Below, in pieces: positions 16,809-25,364 of a stretch of 64,000 nt of DNA. The DNA comes from Bacillota bacterium (GTDB taxonomy: Bacteria; Bacillota; Clostridia; Acetivibrionales; JAEZXR01): assembly GCA_023419605.1 (NCBI GenBank), contig JAEZXR010000061.1:62001-126000 (forward strand). The letters run 5' to 3'. Positions within the stretch are counted from its first letter, which is position 1. The number at the start of each line of letters is the position of its first letter. The translations under genes were made by a program, and so were the position numbers. A model generated the notes under the pieces. It had not been told where the DNA came from. It saw only the letters and a program-made list of their open reading frames with translations, and ran no database searches.

Positions 16809-18125
16809 ATGCATTTTGATACGGGCTTATTACTGCAAATATTTTTTTTGGTTGTCTTAGTGGGAGTGAACGCTTTTTTTGCTTCATCAGAAATAGCAAT
16901 TATATCTTTAAATGACAATAAAATAAAAAAGATGGCCGATGAAGGACATAAGAAAGCGGGTTTGCTTCAGGCACTGATTAGTGAGCCCAGCCGATTCCTT
17001 GCGACCATACAGGTGGGTATAACCCTTTCAGGGCTTTTAGCCAGTGCTTTTGCGGCCGAGAGTTTTGCGGACAGGCTTTCGGGAACTGTGGAAGCTACAG
17101 GAATACCTATAGACCCATCCATCGTAAAGCTATTATCCCTGGTCATCATTACTATATTATTATCCTATTTCACATTAGTTTTTGGCGAGCTGGTACCCAA
17201 AAGAGTTGCCATGCAAAAACCGGAGAAGATTTCCATGATTGCCATAAAACCATTAAGTGTATTATCTAGAATTACCAGTCCTTTTGTAAGGTTCCTGACT
17301 CTTTCTACTAATTTTATTATTCGTATTTTCGGGGGTAATCCGGATGCGGATGAGGAAGAAATAACCGAGGAAGAAATTCGTATGATGGTGGATGTTGGGC
17401 AGGAAAAAGGGGTTATTCAGGGAAGTGAAAAGGAAATGATCAATAATATATTTGAATTCGACAATACATTGGTTTCCGAAATCATGACCCATCGGACCGA
17501 TATCATAGCTGTCCCCATTGATGCTGAACTGGATGAGATACTGGATATGGCGATCAATGAGAAATATACGAGGGTACCTGTATATGAAGATGTCATTGAT
17601 AATATCATCGGGATTCTACATTTGAAAGATCTCATACCCTTTTTAAAAGACAATCAAAGAGAATCCTTCAGCCTGCGGAAAATTATTCGACAGCCGTACT
17701 ATATACCTGCATCAAAGAAAACCGACCAGCTTTTTACGGAATTTCAGAAAAATAAAGTTCATATGGCTGTAGTCATTGACGAGTATGGTGGTACTGCAGG
17801 TATCGTGACGATAGAGGATCTTCTGGAGGAAATTGTGGGGAATATTTGGGATGAGTATGATGAAGAGGAAAGAGAAATAGAGAAAATTGATGAGAATACC
17901 TTTGTAATAAATGGAACCATGGAATTGGATGAAGTTGATGAATTTCTTGATATTCGATTACCAGTGGATAGTTATGAGACTCTCAGCGGCTTTCTGATCG
18001 GAGAATTGGGAAGAATTCCGGAAGAAGACGAAAAGCCTGTTGTCGAATATGAAGGTATTGTATTTAAGGTGGAAGAAATTGATGAAAAGAGAATTGCAAA
18101 AGTAAAAGTATGCAGAGCACTGTGA
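16809..18125 (+). CDS. CNNM/HlyC-CorC-type membrane protein with CBS pair
   Basis: The 438-residue protein has an N-terminal DUF21/CNNM membrane domain with four helices (about 1-150, including ASSEIAIISLNDNKIKKMADEG). Two CBS domains follow (about 205-330, with VSEIMTHRTDIIAVPID and VVIDEYGGTAGIVTIEDLLEEIVG), then a CorC/HlyC C-terminal domain. Relatives take part in magnesium or other divalent cation efflux; the old name hemolysin is misleading. I start at 16809 (MHFDTGLLLQ), about 12 nt after GGAAGGGG. A start at 16782 would overlap the ribosome site. It appears monocistronic. Confidence 0.88.
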   Translation: MHFDTGLLLQIFFLVVLVGVNAFFASSEIAIISLNDNKIKKMADEGHKKAGLLQALISEPSRFLATIQVGITLSGLLASAFAAESFADRLSGTVEATGIPIDPSIVKLLSLVIITILLSYFTLVFGELVPKRVAMQKPEKISMIAIKPLSVLSRITSPFVRFLTLSTNFIIRIFGGNPDADEEEITEEEIRMMVDVGQEKGVIQGSEKEMINNIFEFDNTLVSEIMTHRTDIIAVPIDAELDEILDMAINEKYTRVPVYEDVIDNIIGILHLKDLIPFLKDNQRESFSLRKIIRQPYYIPASKKTDQLFTEFQKNKVHMAVVIDEYGGTAGIVTIEDLLEEIVGNIWDEYDEEEREIEKIDENTFVINGTMELDEVDEFLDIRLPVDSYETLSGFLIGELGRIPEEDEKPVVEYEGIVFKVEEIDEKRIAKVKVCRAL

Positions 18126-18553
18126 ATCCTTCTATCTATATAAATATGCTCCCATAGCCGATTAATTATATGAGTATATATCGCGAAACGGGGGTATATA
18201 TAAAGAGTACCAGCCGTAAGGTAATGTTAGGTATAAAGGTATAAATCATCAGGAAATGGCAAGTATATGCAATGTAAACGTGATTTTACTTCTAAAATTT
18301 TTTCATTTTATGAAGGAAAAGTCGGGTTAAATGTAGAATATATCATAAAGTAAACCACTGAGGATACTCCACAATTTATTATCTCATCTCAGAAAAGGGA
18401 TGAGTTTTTATTTGCAGTGGATTTATGGAAAAATTTTTATAAATAATTTGTTTGATATTTATTTTGTTAAAAAAGAAGGAAAATCAGTAAAAATGTCGAA
18501 CAAATATAAATCATGATTTGATTAGAAAGGAACAGGTGTAATTAAAAGATTTA
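18126..18553. promoter_or_regulatory. Upstream region of dnaG-rpoD, with possible terminator and 0A box
   Basis: No gene is seen in this 428-nt stretch. It holds an imperfect AT-rich palindrome (GAGTATATATC ... GGGGTATATATAA near 18170-18200). A hairpin CTCATC/GATGAG plus T5 (18383-18409) could be a terminator. A perfect Spo0A-box core TGTCGAA lies at 18494-18500, about 54 bp before dnaG. Confidence 0.5.
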
Positions 18554-20347
18554 ATGCATAAACATTATTCTGAAGATTTAATTGAAGAAATCAGGGTAAA
18601 TAACGATATAGTCGATGTCATATCAGAATATGTTAAGCTGGAGCGGAAAGGAAAAGACTACTTTGGTCTGTGCCCTTTTCATAAGGAAAAGACACCTTCC
18701 TTCAGTGTGGTTCCTGCAAAACAGATATTTTATTGTTTTGGCTGTGGTAAAGGTGGAAATGTGTTTCAATTTGTTATGAATGCAGAAAACCTTGACTATC
18801 TTGAATCTATCAGGCTTTTAGCCGATAGAGCCAGAATTGAACTTCCCGAGGGAGAAAGCGAGGAAGAGCGGGAAAAAGCAAGGTTTAGAGAAAGCTTAAT
18901 AAAGATAAATACAGAAGCAGCGCGCTTCTTTTATAATGAACTAAATGCTGCAGAAAGTGAAAAAGCCAGAGTTTATCTGCAAAAAAGACGAATTCTACCG
19001 CAAACCATTAAGAAATTTGGAATGGGCTATTCACCTGAAAATTGGGACTCCCTCTACAAGCACTTGGCTGCCAAAGGATTTGAGGATAAACTGCTCTTGA
19101 AAAGCGGTCTTGTCTTGCAAAATAAGAATGGTGGCTGCTATGATCGTTTTAGGGGACGAGTCATGTTTCCCATTTTTGATATACGGGGAAATGTAATCGG
19201 ATTTGGCGGTAGGGTCATGGACGATTCACAGCCTAAATACATGAATTCACCTGAAACTTTTGTATACAGTAAAAGTAAGAGCTTATATGCCCTGAATTTT
19301 GCAAAAAACAGCGGTCAAAAGAGAATTTTAATTGTGGAAGGCTATATGGATGTAATATCCCTTCATCAGAGTGGAATAATAAATACAGTAGCTTCCTTGG
19401 GCACCGCCTTGACAGAAAGCCAAGGACGTATTCTCAAGAAATACGCGGAAGAGATTATTATATCCTATGATGCGGATACAGCTGGACAAGCAGCTACTAT
19501 GAGAGGGCTGGATATACTGAATGATATCGGATGTAATGTTAGAGTACTTACCGTACCTGACGGAAAAGATCCGGATGAATTTATCAAAAAGCATGGAAAA
19601 GATGAGTTTAACAGGCTGATCGATAATTCAATATCTCTTGTTGAATATAAGATAAAAGTATTGAAAAAGCAGATCAACACAGAGACTACCGAGGGAAAAA
19701 TCAGCTTCCTGAATAAGATTGCCGATTTGCTCTCGAAAATAGATAATGGCGTTGAAAGGGAAGTTTACGTAGGTAAATTGTCAAAGGAATACCAGATTTC
19801 AGAAGAATCCATTTACTCTGAGATCTATAAAAGAATAAAGCCTCGGAATAACTTCCGGGCTCCCGTTTCAGGGGCAAGGGAAATAGAAAAAAAGCCTGTT
19901 AGAAATACGGCAGAAACAAAGGATGAAAAAACAACCTATTATGAAAGAATGATTCTTGCCTTCCTGTGTGTAGACAACAGTGTTTACCGGGTAGTTAGAG
20001 ATAAAGTCAGGATAGAGGATTTTTTGGATCCGGACAATCAAAAGGCAGCAGATTTTATTATCCGTCGGTTGGAGGATAATAAAGGAGTAGTGCCGGCAGA
20101 ACTGATGAGTGTAGTAGAGGGCGCAGCAGCGAACGAATTTGCACGAATAATTCAGGAAGAATGCAATTGTGAGGATAATATTAAGGCTGTTTTGGATATA
20201 ATTAAAAGAATGGAATTAGTAAAATTGGAAAAAAGACAGCAGCAAATTTTAAATTTGTTAACTAATAGAAGTGCATCAGTAGAAGGAGATGTTGAAAAAT
20301 TAAAACTGGAACTGCAATCAATTATTATGAAGAAAAGAAGCCTTTAA
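18554..20347 (+). CDS. dnaG: DNA primase
   Basis: This 597-residue primase makes RNA primers for replication. The N-terminal zinc finger is intact (GLCPFHKEKTPSF ... FYCFGCGKGGN, Cys/His/Cys/Cys ligands, near residues 40-65). The Toprim domain has LIVEGYMDVISLHQ, ASLGTAL and SYDADTAGQAA. A C-terminal helicase-binding part extends from about 450. The start MHKHYSEDLIEEIRVNNDIVDVI fits the family, although the best ribosome site (AAAGGA) is unusually far upstream and an in-frame stop just before excludes earlier starts. It is followed by rpoD after 31 nt, the conserved macromolecular synthesis operon. Confidence 0.95.
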   Translation: MHKHYSEDLIEEIRVNNDIVDVISEYVKLERKGKDYFGLCPFHKEKTPSFSVVPAKQIFYCFGCGKGGNVFQFVMNAENLDYLESIRLLADRARIELPEGESEEEREKARFRESLIKINTEAARFFYNELNAAESEKARVYLQKRRILPQTIKKFGMGYSPENWDSLYKHLAAKGFEDKLLLKSGLVLQNKNGGCYDRFRGRVMFPIFDIRGNVIGFGGRVMDDSQPKYMNSPETFVYSKSKSLYALNFAKNSGQKRILIVEGYMDVISLHQSGIINTVASLGTALTESQGRILKKYAEEIIISYDADTAGQAATMRGLDILNDIGCNVRVLTVPDGKDPDEFIKKHGKDEFNRLIDNSISLVEYKIKVLKKQINTETTEGKISFLNKIADLLSKIDNGVEREVYVGKLSKEYQISEESIYSEIYKRIKPRNNFRAPVSGAREIEKKPVRNTAETKDEKTTYYERMILAFLCVDNSVYRVVRDKVRIEDFLDPDNQKAADFIIRRLEDNKGVVPAELMSVVEGAAANEFARIIQEECNCEDNIKAVLDIIKRMELVKLEKRQQQILNLLTNRSASVEGDVEKLKLELQSIIMKKRSL

Positions 20348-20378
20348 ATTTGCAAACAAAGAAAGGAGGGGTAGTAGT

Positions 20379-21458
20379 TTGAAACCAAATAATGAAGGAA
20401 AAAAAGCAATTTTGAAAGATCTCATCGAAAGAGGAAAGGCGAAAGGCATGCTGACCTATAAGGAAATCATGGATGCCTTTGAAGAAATGGAGCTGGAACC
20501 GGAACAGATCGAGAAAATATATGAATCCATGGAAAGCCTGGGAATCGATGTTGTCGGCGATATTGAGGCTGAGATGGAGGACATACAGCTGACAGATGAA
20601 GATCTGGATATTTCCCTTCCCGAAGGGATCAGTATCGATGATCCTGTTCGAATGTATTTAAAGGAAATCGGTAAAGTGCCCCTTTTGTCTGCTGATGAGG
20701 AAATTGATCTGGCACAGAGAATGGAAAAAGGTGAAGTAGAAGCAAAGCGGAGATTAGCGGAAGCGAACCTCAGGCTTGTTGTCAGTATTGCCAAAAGATA
20801 TGTGGGAAGAGGCATGCTTTTCCTTGATCTTATACAGGAAGGGAATTTGGGTCTTATTAAGGCCGTCGAAAAATTCGACTATACGAAAGGTTACAAATTC
20901 AGTACGTACGCTACCTGGTGGATAAGGCAGGCAATTACGAGAGCTATTGCAGATCAGGCGAGGACCATAAGAATTCCTGTTCACATGGTAGAAACCATTA
21001 ATAAGCTGATAAGAGTTTCCAGACAGCTGCTCCAAGAATTAGGCAGAGAACCGTTGCCGGAGGAAATTGCAAAGGAAATGAACATGTCTGTAGATAAGGT
21101 ACGAGAGATCATGAAGATTTCTCAGGAGCCTGTATCCTTGGAGACTCCTATAGGTGAGGAAGAAGACAGTCATCTGGGAGATTTTATACCCGATGATGAT
21201 GCTCCAGCTCCTGCGGAAGCAGCGGCCTTTACACTGCTAAAAGAACAACTGATCGGTGTTCTGGATACTTTGACAGCTAGGGAGGAAAAGGTTCTACGGC
21301 TAAGATTCGGTCTGGATGATGGTAGAGCCCGGACTTTGGAGGAAGTTGGAAAAGAGTTTAATGTTACAAGAGAAAGAATCCGTCAGATTGAAGCGAAGGC
21401 TCTTAGGAAACTGAGACATCCAAGCAGAAGCAAAAAGCTAAAGGATTATCTTGATTAA
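20379..21458 (+). CDS. rpoD: RNA polymerase primary sigma factor (SigA)
   Basis: The 359-residue primary sigma factor has region 1.1 (1-80), region 1.2 (DDPVRMYLKEIGKVPLLS) and region 2 with EANLRLVVSIAKRYVGRG and KFSTYATWWIRQAITRA, which melts and reads the -10. Regions 3 and 4 follow, ending with the -35-reading helix-turn-helix TLEEVGKEFNVTRERIRQIE. Short region 1 is typical of Firmicutes. Translation starts at a TTG at 20379 after AAAGGAGGGG; no ATG fits. It is cotranscribed with dnaG. Confidence 0.97.
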   Translation: MKPNNEGKKAILKDLIERGKAKGMLTYKEIMDAFEEMELEPEQIEKIYESMESLGIDVVGDIEAEMEDIQLTDEDLDISLPEGISIDDPVRMYLKEIGKVPLLSADEEIDLAQRMEKGEVEAKRRLAEANLRLVVSIAKRYVGRGMLFLDLIQEGNLGLIKAVEKFDYTKGYKFSTYATWWIRQAITRAIADQARTIRIPVHMVETINKLIRVSRQLLQELGREPLPEEIAKEMNMSVDKVREIMKISQEPVSLETPIGEEEDSHLGDFIPDDDAPAPAEAAAFTLLKEQLIGVLDTLTAREEKVLRLRFGLDDGRARTLEEVGKEFNVTRERIRQIEAKALRKLRHPSRSKKLKDYLD

Positions 21459-21488
21459 AGGCTCCATTAAAAGCAATGGAGCTTTTTC
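21457..21488 (+). terminator. Terminator of dnaG-rpoD
   Basis: GGCTCCATT-AAAAGC-AATGGAGC followed by T5, directly after the rpoD stop. Confidence 0.9.
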
Positions 21489-21574
21489 ACGGGATCGCTG
21501 ATCCTATAGCTTAGTACGGAAACAAAACGAGACACGTAAATATAGATATCCGATTTTAGACTTGAATCGATCCA

Positions 21575-21866
21575 GTGGCAAAACTGCCTCAAAACCCGGA
21601 TGTTTTAGCACTGGGAATTATAGATTTAAAGTTGGATATTTGTAAATCGTGTCTCATTTTGTTTTTAGGAAATAATGACAGGGATAAAATCAGCAAATTG
21701 GCAGAAAATATTAAAGGATTTACAGGCATGTATTTTAAACCTTATAGTACCAATGAAGGCAATACTTGAGTTTTTAGATGATTTTGTGTCGGAGGATTCA
21801 GGTCTAAAATACGATACCTTCAGCGAAGTAAAAGATGGCAAAAACCATGATCAGTTAAAGGAGTGA
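21575..21866 (+). pseudogene. Possible frameshifted small gene, unrecognised
   Basis: Two overlapping frames each look partly coding. A GTG at 21575 opens 64 residues ending TGMYFKPYSTNEGNT. The +1 frame continues past that stop with ILEFLDDFVSEDSGLKYDTF and NHDQLKE until 21866. Joined near 21760 they would make a protein of about 95 residues. No ribosome site precedes the GTG. I do not recognise the product; it may be a decayed gene or chance open frames. Confidence 0.35.
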
Positions 21867-21873
21867 CGGGAAA

Positions 21874-22107
21874 ATGGAGTATAAAGGTGATTCTGTGAAC
21901 AACAATGAAGTCGAGATTACAACGTATGACAGACTCTTAAGGGCATGGGAAAACTCAATGGAAATGGTACGGGACTTTGAAATGTATTCCAAAAGGATCG
22001 AAGATCCCCAGGTAAAGGATGTATTCAAGCAGTTTGCTGAAGATGAAGGAATGCACGCAACAAGGCTTAGGGAGCTTTTATTGGAGTACAGAAATAGGAA
22101 GCAATAA
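21874..22107 (+). CDS. Small ferritin-like helical protein
   Basis: The 77-residue protein is predicted all helical. It has MVRDFEMYSKRIEDPQVKDVFKQFAEDEGMHATRLRELLLEY, i.e. an E-x6-Y helix and a DEGMH motif resembling half of a rubrerythrin or ferritin di-iron four-helix bundle. A dimer could build one bundle. AAAGGAG lies about 9 nt before the ATG at 21874. It follows the possibly broken small gene and precedes the tRNA pair. Electron-transfer or peroxide roles known for the family are not proven here. Confidence 0.6.
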   Translation: MEYKGDSVNNNEVEITTYDRLLRAWENSMEMVRDFEMYSKRIEDPQVKDVFKQFAEDEGMHATRLRELLLEYRNRKQ

Positions 22108-22272
22108 AGAGTCGGCTTGCGGGTTGAGAGTTGAGGAGGAGATATGACTCAGCACTTAACCCTAAATTCCGTTTGGGTGTAAGGAAGTTGAAGCCCCAGT
22201 CAATAACACTTAGCATAGTAAAGATATTGTAAGGTAAATTAGCGTATCTTCAAGCCATTCACTTTACTACTG

Positions 22273-22301
22273 TTGACCAATGATACCGGTATAAGTATAA
22301 T
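22273..22301 (+). promoter_or_regulatory. Promoter of the tRNA pair
   Basis: TTGACC (22273-22278), 17-bp spacer and perfect TATAAT (22296-22301), 47 bp before the tRNA-Asn. Confidence 0.75.
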
Positions 22302-22348
22302 AATATTTGCGCCGTAGATTTGAAATAATTCTGCGGACAATACGATAT

Positions 22349-22424
22349 TCCTCAATAGCTCAGTTGGTAGAGCATGCGGCTGTTAACCGCAGGGTCGTAG
22401 GTTCGAGTCCTACTTGAGGAGCCA
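22349..22424 (+). tRNA. tRNA-Asn (GTT)
   Basis: A 76-nt cloverleaf: acceptor TCCTCAA/TTGAGGA, D arm GCTCAGTTGGTAGAGC, anticodon arm TGCGG-CTGTTAA-CCGCA with anticodon GTT, T arm GTAGG-TTCGAGT-CCTAC, and an encoded CCA end. Confidence 0.97.
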
Positions 22425-22427
22425 TTA

Positions 22428-22504
22428 GGGCCTTTAGCTCAGTTGGTTAGAGCAACCGGCTCATAACCGGTTGGTCCGCGGTTCGAGTCCGTGAAGGCCC
22501 ACCA
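22428..22504 (+). tRNA. tRNA with CAT anticodon (Ile2 or elongator Met)
   Basis: A 77-nt cloverleaf: acceptor GGGCCTT/AAGGCCC, anticodon arm ACCGG-CTCATAA-CCGGT, T arm CGCGG-TTCGAGT-CCGTG, with encoded CCA. It lacks initiator features. The acceptor and D-arm sequence resemble lysidine-modified tRNA-Ile2 more than elongator tRNA-Met, but the call needs a TilS-determinant comparison. Confidence 0.9.
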
Positions 22505-22506
22505 TG

Positions 22507-22543
22507 AAGCAAGGAGCTTTTCTTAGAGTTCCTTGCTTTTTTT
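22507..22543 (+). terminator. Terminator of the tRNA pair
   Basis: AAGCAAGGA pairs with TCCTTGCTT, followed by T7. The 3' end of a minus-strand small gene overlaps it. Confidence 0.85.
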
Positions 22544-22711
22544 GTCTATAAAGCTGTCAAAGCTTTCACTTTCAAGCATTTGAGCCATGACTCCCAAAGA
22601 GGAGGATTTTGCTACATTCCTCCCGTTAGAGCTTGAGTTAATGTATGGTATTACGGTTTCTGCCGCCATTTCGGTATCTTTTGTGTTTTTTCCTCTAGAG
22701 CCGGGAATCAT
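22523..22711 (-). CDS. Small hypothetical protein (62 residues)
   Basis: The start MIPGSRGKNTKDTEMAAETV has GGAG 10 nt upstream on the minus strand, and the frame ends inside the terminator of the tRNA pair. The product is polar, Ser-rich and without membrane segments (INSSSNGRNVAKSSSLGVM ... FIDKKSKEL). I do not recognise it. A spore or regulatory small protein is possible, but so is a chance frame. Confidence 0.45.
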   Translation of the reverse strand: MIPGSRGKNTKDTEMAAETVIPYINSSSNGRNVAKSSSLGVMAQMLESESFDSFIDKKSKEL

Positions 22712-22781
22712 AATTATTCATCTCCAATACCCTTTTATTTCTTACGATTATTATGTACAATAGAACTGGAAAATATATTAA

Positions 22782-22876
22782 GGTGCAGCGAAAAGATTAC
22801 TTCCACTTTTTTGCGGGCCCTTCATGGTACCCATGCAGGGTGTAGCAAAATGATAGTGGATGTTATCTTTTCGCCA
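22782..22876 (+). repeat. Covarying fold-back element, copy C
   Basis: The arms are GCGAAAAGATTACTTCCACT and AGTGGATGTTATCTTTTCGC. The core is T6 GCGGGCCC, apical hairpin CATGG-TAC-CCATG, then GGGTGTAGCAAAA. It ends about 30 bp before trmK. Copy F belongs to the same subfamily. Confidence 0.87.
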
Positions 22877-22908
22877 ATCCGATACATTTCATAGGAGAAA
22901 ATAAAATA

Positions 22909-23607
22909 ATGGATTTAAAAGGACGTTTAAAATTGATTGCCCAAAAAGTACCTGAATGTAATCGTGTATGTGATATCGGGACAGACCATGCTTATATACC
23001 TATTTATCTTATACAAAATCATATTTGTAAAAAAGCTATTGCTGCTGATGTGGGCCAGGGGCCTCTCTCGGCGGCAGAAGAAAATATTCGCTCACACAAA
23101 TTGGAGGACCGTATCGAGACCCGGCTTGGAGATGGATTGGAACCTATCGCTGAGGATGAGGTGGATATTATTGTTATTGCAGGTATGGGCGGAATACTTA
23201 TTAAAGATATCCTGGAAAGGGACATTGCGAAGGCAAAAAAGGCGAAAGTTCTAGTACTGCAGCCGATGAATGCTCTTGAGATCACAAGAGAATGGCTTTA
23301 TATACAGGGTTTTGAAATATTGGATGAGGAGCTTACAGACGAAGGGGAAAAAATATATAATGTGATTGTATGCAAATGGACAGGAAAAAGAAATAAAGTT
23401 GAAAAAATCAATTATTACATAGGAAAAAAGCTGATTGAGAAGCGCGACCCTCTCTTACAAGTATATCTGGAAAAAAAACTGCGCCAGGTAAAAGGAGTAC
23501 TGATGGAGATGGAGAATACGAAGGATCACCATACGATGGAAGCAAGAATGGAATATGCGTATTTAGCGGAGAATTATGCAAAAATATTGGAGGAAATCAG
23601 ACTGTAA
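22909..23607 (+). CDS. trmK: tRNA (adenine22-N1)-methyltransferase
   Basis: The 232-residue protein is a Rossmann-fold S-adenosylmethionine-dependent enzyme of the TrmK (YqfN) family, which methylates A22 in tRNA. Visible motifs are VCDIGTDHAYIPIYLIQ (cofactor loop, near 25-40), AADVGQGPLSAAEENI, RLGDGLEPI and IVIAGMGGILIKDIL, followed by the catalytic-region LQPMN. A helical C-terminal extension completes the protein. The neighbourhood dnaG-rpoD ... trmK-Nif3 is the same as in Bacillus. The next gene starts 18 nt later, so they form an operon. Confidence 0.92.
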   Translation: MDLKGRLKLIAQKVPECNRVCDIGTDHAYIPIYLIQNHICKKAIAADVGQGPLSAAEENIRSHKLEDRIETRLGDGLEPIAEDEVDIIVIAGMGGILIKDILERDIAKAKKAKVLVLQPMNALEITREWLYIQGFEILDEELTDEGEKIYNVIVCKWTGKRNKVEKINYYIGKKLIEKRDPLLQVYLEKKLRQVKGVLMEMENTKDHHTMEARMEYAYLAENYAKILEEIRL

Positions 23608-23625
23608 AAGGAGGAAAGAGTATTT

Positions 23626-24732
23626 ATGAGCATTATTTGCAATGACATAGCAGGTTTTATGGAAGAATTCGCGCCAACTTTCCTGGCGGAAGATTGGGAT
23701 AATGTAGGTTTGTTGGTGGGAAGCCGCAGCCAGGAGGTTCGACGTGTACTGGTATGCCTTGAAGTTTCAGCCAAAGTTGTAGAAGAGGCAGTATCCAAGA
23801 AGATTGATTTGATCCTCTCACATCATCCCATGATATTTAAAGGCTTGAAAAGGATAGTAGCAGACGACTTTTCGGGTGGATTACTATATAAACTGATACG
23901 GAATAATATCGGCGTCTATAGTGCACATACGAACCTGGATGTTACAGATCATGGGATTAACGAACACCTGGCAGATATCATGGGTTTAAAAAATGTCAAA
24001 AACTTAAATCCCTATCAATCCGAGGATTTATATAAAGTGGTAGTATTTGTTCCGGAACGGGATGTGGACCGTGTAAGGGAAGCAATGTGCAGTGCCGGAG
24101 CAGGATGGTTGGGCAATTACAGCGACTGTACCTTCATGACCAAGGGAACAGGGACTTTTAAGCCGCTGGAAGGGACTCATCCCTACATAGGAACTCAAGG
24201 AGCCCTGGAAAAGGTAGATGAGTACAGGCTGGAGACAGTTGTACCCAAAAGCAGGATAGGCTGTGTGATATCCGCCATGTTAAAAGCACACCCTTATGAA
24301 GAGGTTGCCTATGACACATATCTCCTAAAGCTGAAAGGAAAGGAATATGGCTTGGGGAAATATGGCTCTCTGGAAACGCCTATGCGTTTTGACGAGTTTG
24401 TTCGGCATGTAAAAAATAAACTTAATATAAGTACAGTCCGGCTCATCGGTCAGCCGCCACAAGCAGTACAGACAGCTGCGGTTTTCTGTGGTGCTTTTGA
24501 CGATAATTTTAGTGCTGTAGTACGAAATAGGATTGATGTATTGGTTGCAGGTGATATAAAGCATCATACTGCTTTCGATATGGCAGCGGCGGGAATTTGT
24601 GTGATTGACGCCGGGCATTTTGCGACAGAACGGATTATAGTCCCGCACCTGGCTGAAGTTCTTTCGAAGAAATTTCCTGAATTGGAAGTAATAGCGTCGG
24701 AAGTGGAAGAAGATCCAATAAAAACCTGTTGA
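23626..24732 (+). CDS. Nif3-like dinuclear metal centre protein (YqfO type)
   Basis: The 368-residue protein has the two conserved Nif3 halves with metal-binding residues: LILSHHPMIFKGLKR and GVYSAHTNLDVTDHGIN in the first, and DIKHHTAFDMAAAGICVIDAGHFATERI in the second. Between them is the roughly 130-residue insertion domain (YQSEDLYKVVVFVPERDVDRV...AHPYEEVAYD) typical of the Bacillus YqfO group. Members bind two metal ions; some bind GTP cyclohydrolase-like substrates, but function is unsettled. It is cotranscribed with trmK. The rnpB promoter overlaps its stop codon. Confidence 0.9.
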   Translation: MSIICNDIAGFMEEFAPTFLAEDWDNVGLLVGSRSQEVRRVLVCLEVSAKVVEEAVSKKIDLILSHHPMIFKGLKRIVADDFSGGLLYKLIRNNIGVYSAHTNLDVTDHGINEHLADIMGLKNVKNLNPYQSEDLYKVVVFVPERDVDRVREAMCSAGAGWLGNYSDCTFMTKGTGTFKPLEGTHPYIGTQGALEKVDEYRLETVVPKSRIGCVISAMLKAHPYEEVAYDTYLLKLKGKEYGLGKYGSLETPMRFDEFVRHVKNKLNISTVRLIGQPPQAVQTAAVFCGAFDDNFSAVVRNRIDVLVAGDIKHHTAFDMAAAGICVIDAGHFATERIIVPHLAEVLSKKFPELEVIASEVEEDPIKTC

Positions 24733-24757
24733 CACTCTGCCGTAAAATGCGTATAAT
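24729..24757 (+). promoter_or_regulatory. SigA promoter of rnpB
   Basis: Perfect TTGACA (24729-24734), 17-bp spacer and perfect TATAAT (24752-24757), overlapping the stop codon of the Nif3-like gene. Confidence 0.8.
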
Positions 24758-24805
24758 TATAAATCCAGTGGTTGAAGATTTGCGAAAGCATAGCTTCTAC
24801 TATAT

Positions 24806-25153
24806 TTGAGTAAGCCAGATGGTCGCGTGTACAGTGCTGAAAGGCCGTATACGAGGAAAGTCCGGGCTCCATAGGGCAGGGTGCCGGGTAACTCCCGGTG
24901 AAGGCGACTTCAAGGAAAGTGCAACAGAGATATACCGCCTTGCTTGATGAAAGCAGGGTAAGGGTGGAAAGGTGAGGTAAGAGCTCACCAGCGGCATGGT
25001 GACTTGCCGTCTATGTAAACCCCACTTGGAGCAACACCGCATAAGGGACATATTGGTGGCCCGCCAGTCCCAGAGGTGGCTTGAGCTGTGTAGAAATGCA
25101 TGGCCTAGATAGATGACTATCAAATACAGAACCCGGCTTATAGACTTACTCAA
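24806..25153 (+). ncRNA. rnpB: RNase P RNA
   Basis: The P1 ends TTGAGTAAG and CTTACTCAA pair. Between them lie the universal blocks GAGGAAAGTCCGGGCTCC (CR-I), AAAGTGCAACAGAGA, AGGGTGGAAAGGTGAGGTAA, CAGCGGCATGGTGACTTGCC, CCCGCC and ACAGAACCCGGCTTATAG (CR-V). This is the catalytic RNA that matures tRNA 5' ends. Overall arrangement, about 348 nt, fits the ancestral type A found in Clostridia. Confidence 0.96.
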
Positions 25154-25164
25154 TAAAATATCAG

Positions 25165-25198
25165 AAACACCCGCTTTTAAGGCGGGTGTTTCTGCTTT
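25165..25198 (+). terminator. Terminator of rnpB
   Basis: AAACACCCGC-TTTTAAG-GCGGGTGTTT followed by CTGCTTT. Confidence 0.85.
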
Positions 25199-25201
25199 AT
25201 A

Positions 25202-25302
25202 ATATAAAAAAGGAACTTTATCTAAAAGGAAAGTGGATTACTCCTGATTCGGATGAGTTTATTACCGAACTGCAGTTTCCGGTGAAAAAACATGGAGACT
25301 AA
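25202..25302 (+). pseudogene. Possible C-terminal gene remnant
   Basis: A frame without a start encodes ELYLKGKWITPDSDEFITEL followed by QFPVKKHGD and a stop at about 25302. The ending resembles the C-terminus of GyrI/AraC-type effector-binding domains (TELQFPVKK). It begins inside the tail of the rnpB terminator, so any gene would be a truncated relic. Too short for certainty. Confidence 0.3.
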
Positions 25303-25364
25303 GTATTGACTGGGCAGAAAATATATGTAATAATACCTAAAAAGTGAGTATGTTTAAGCAGTGC

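Noticed and set aside
22190..22250. Possible right end of an IS200/IS605 element (GTTGAAGCCCCAGTC)
   Set aside because: No foldback end structure or tnpA/tnpB remnant is visible nearby.
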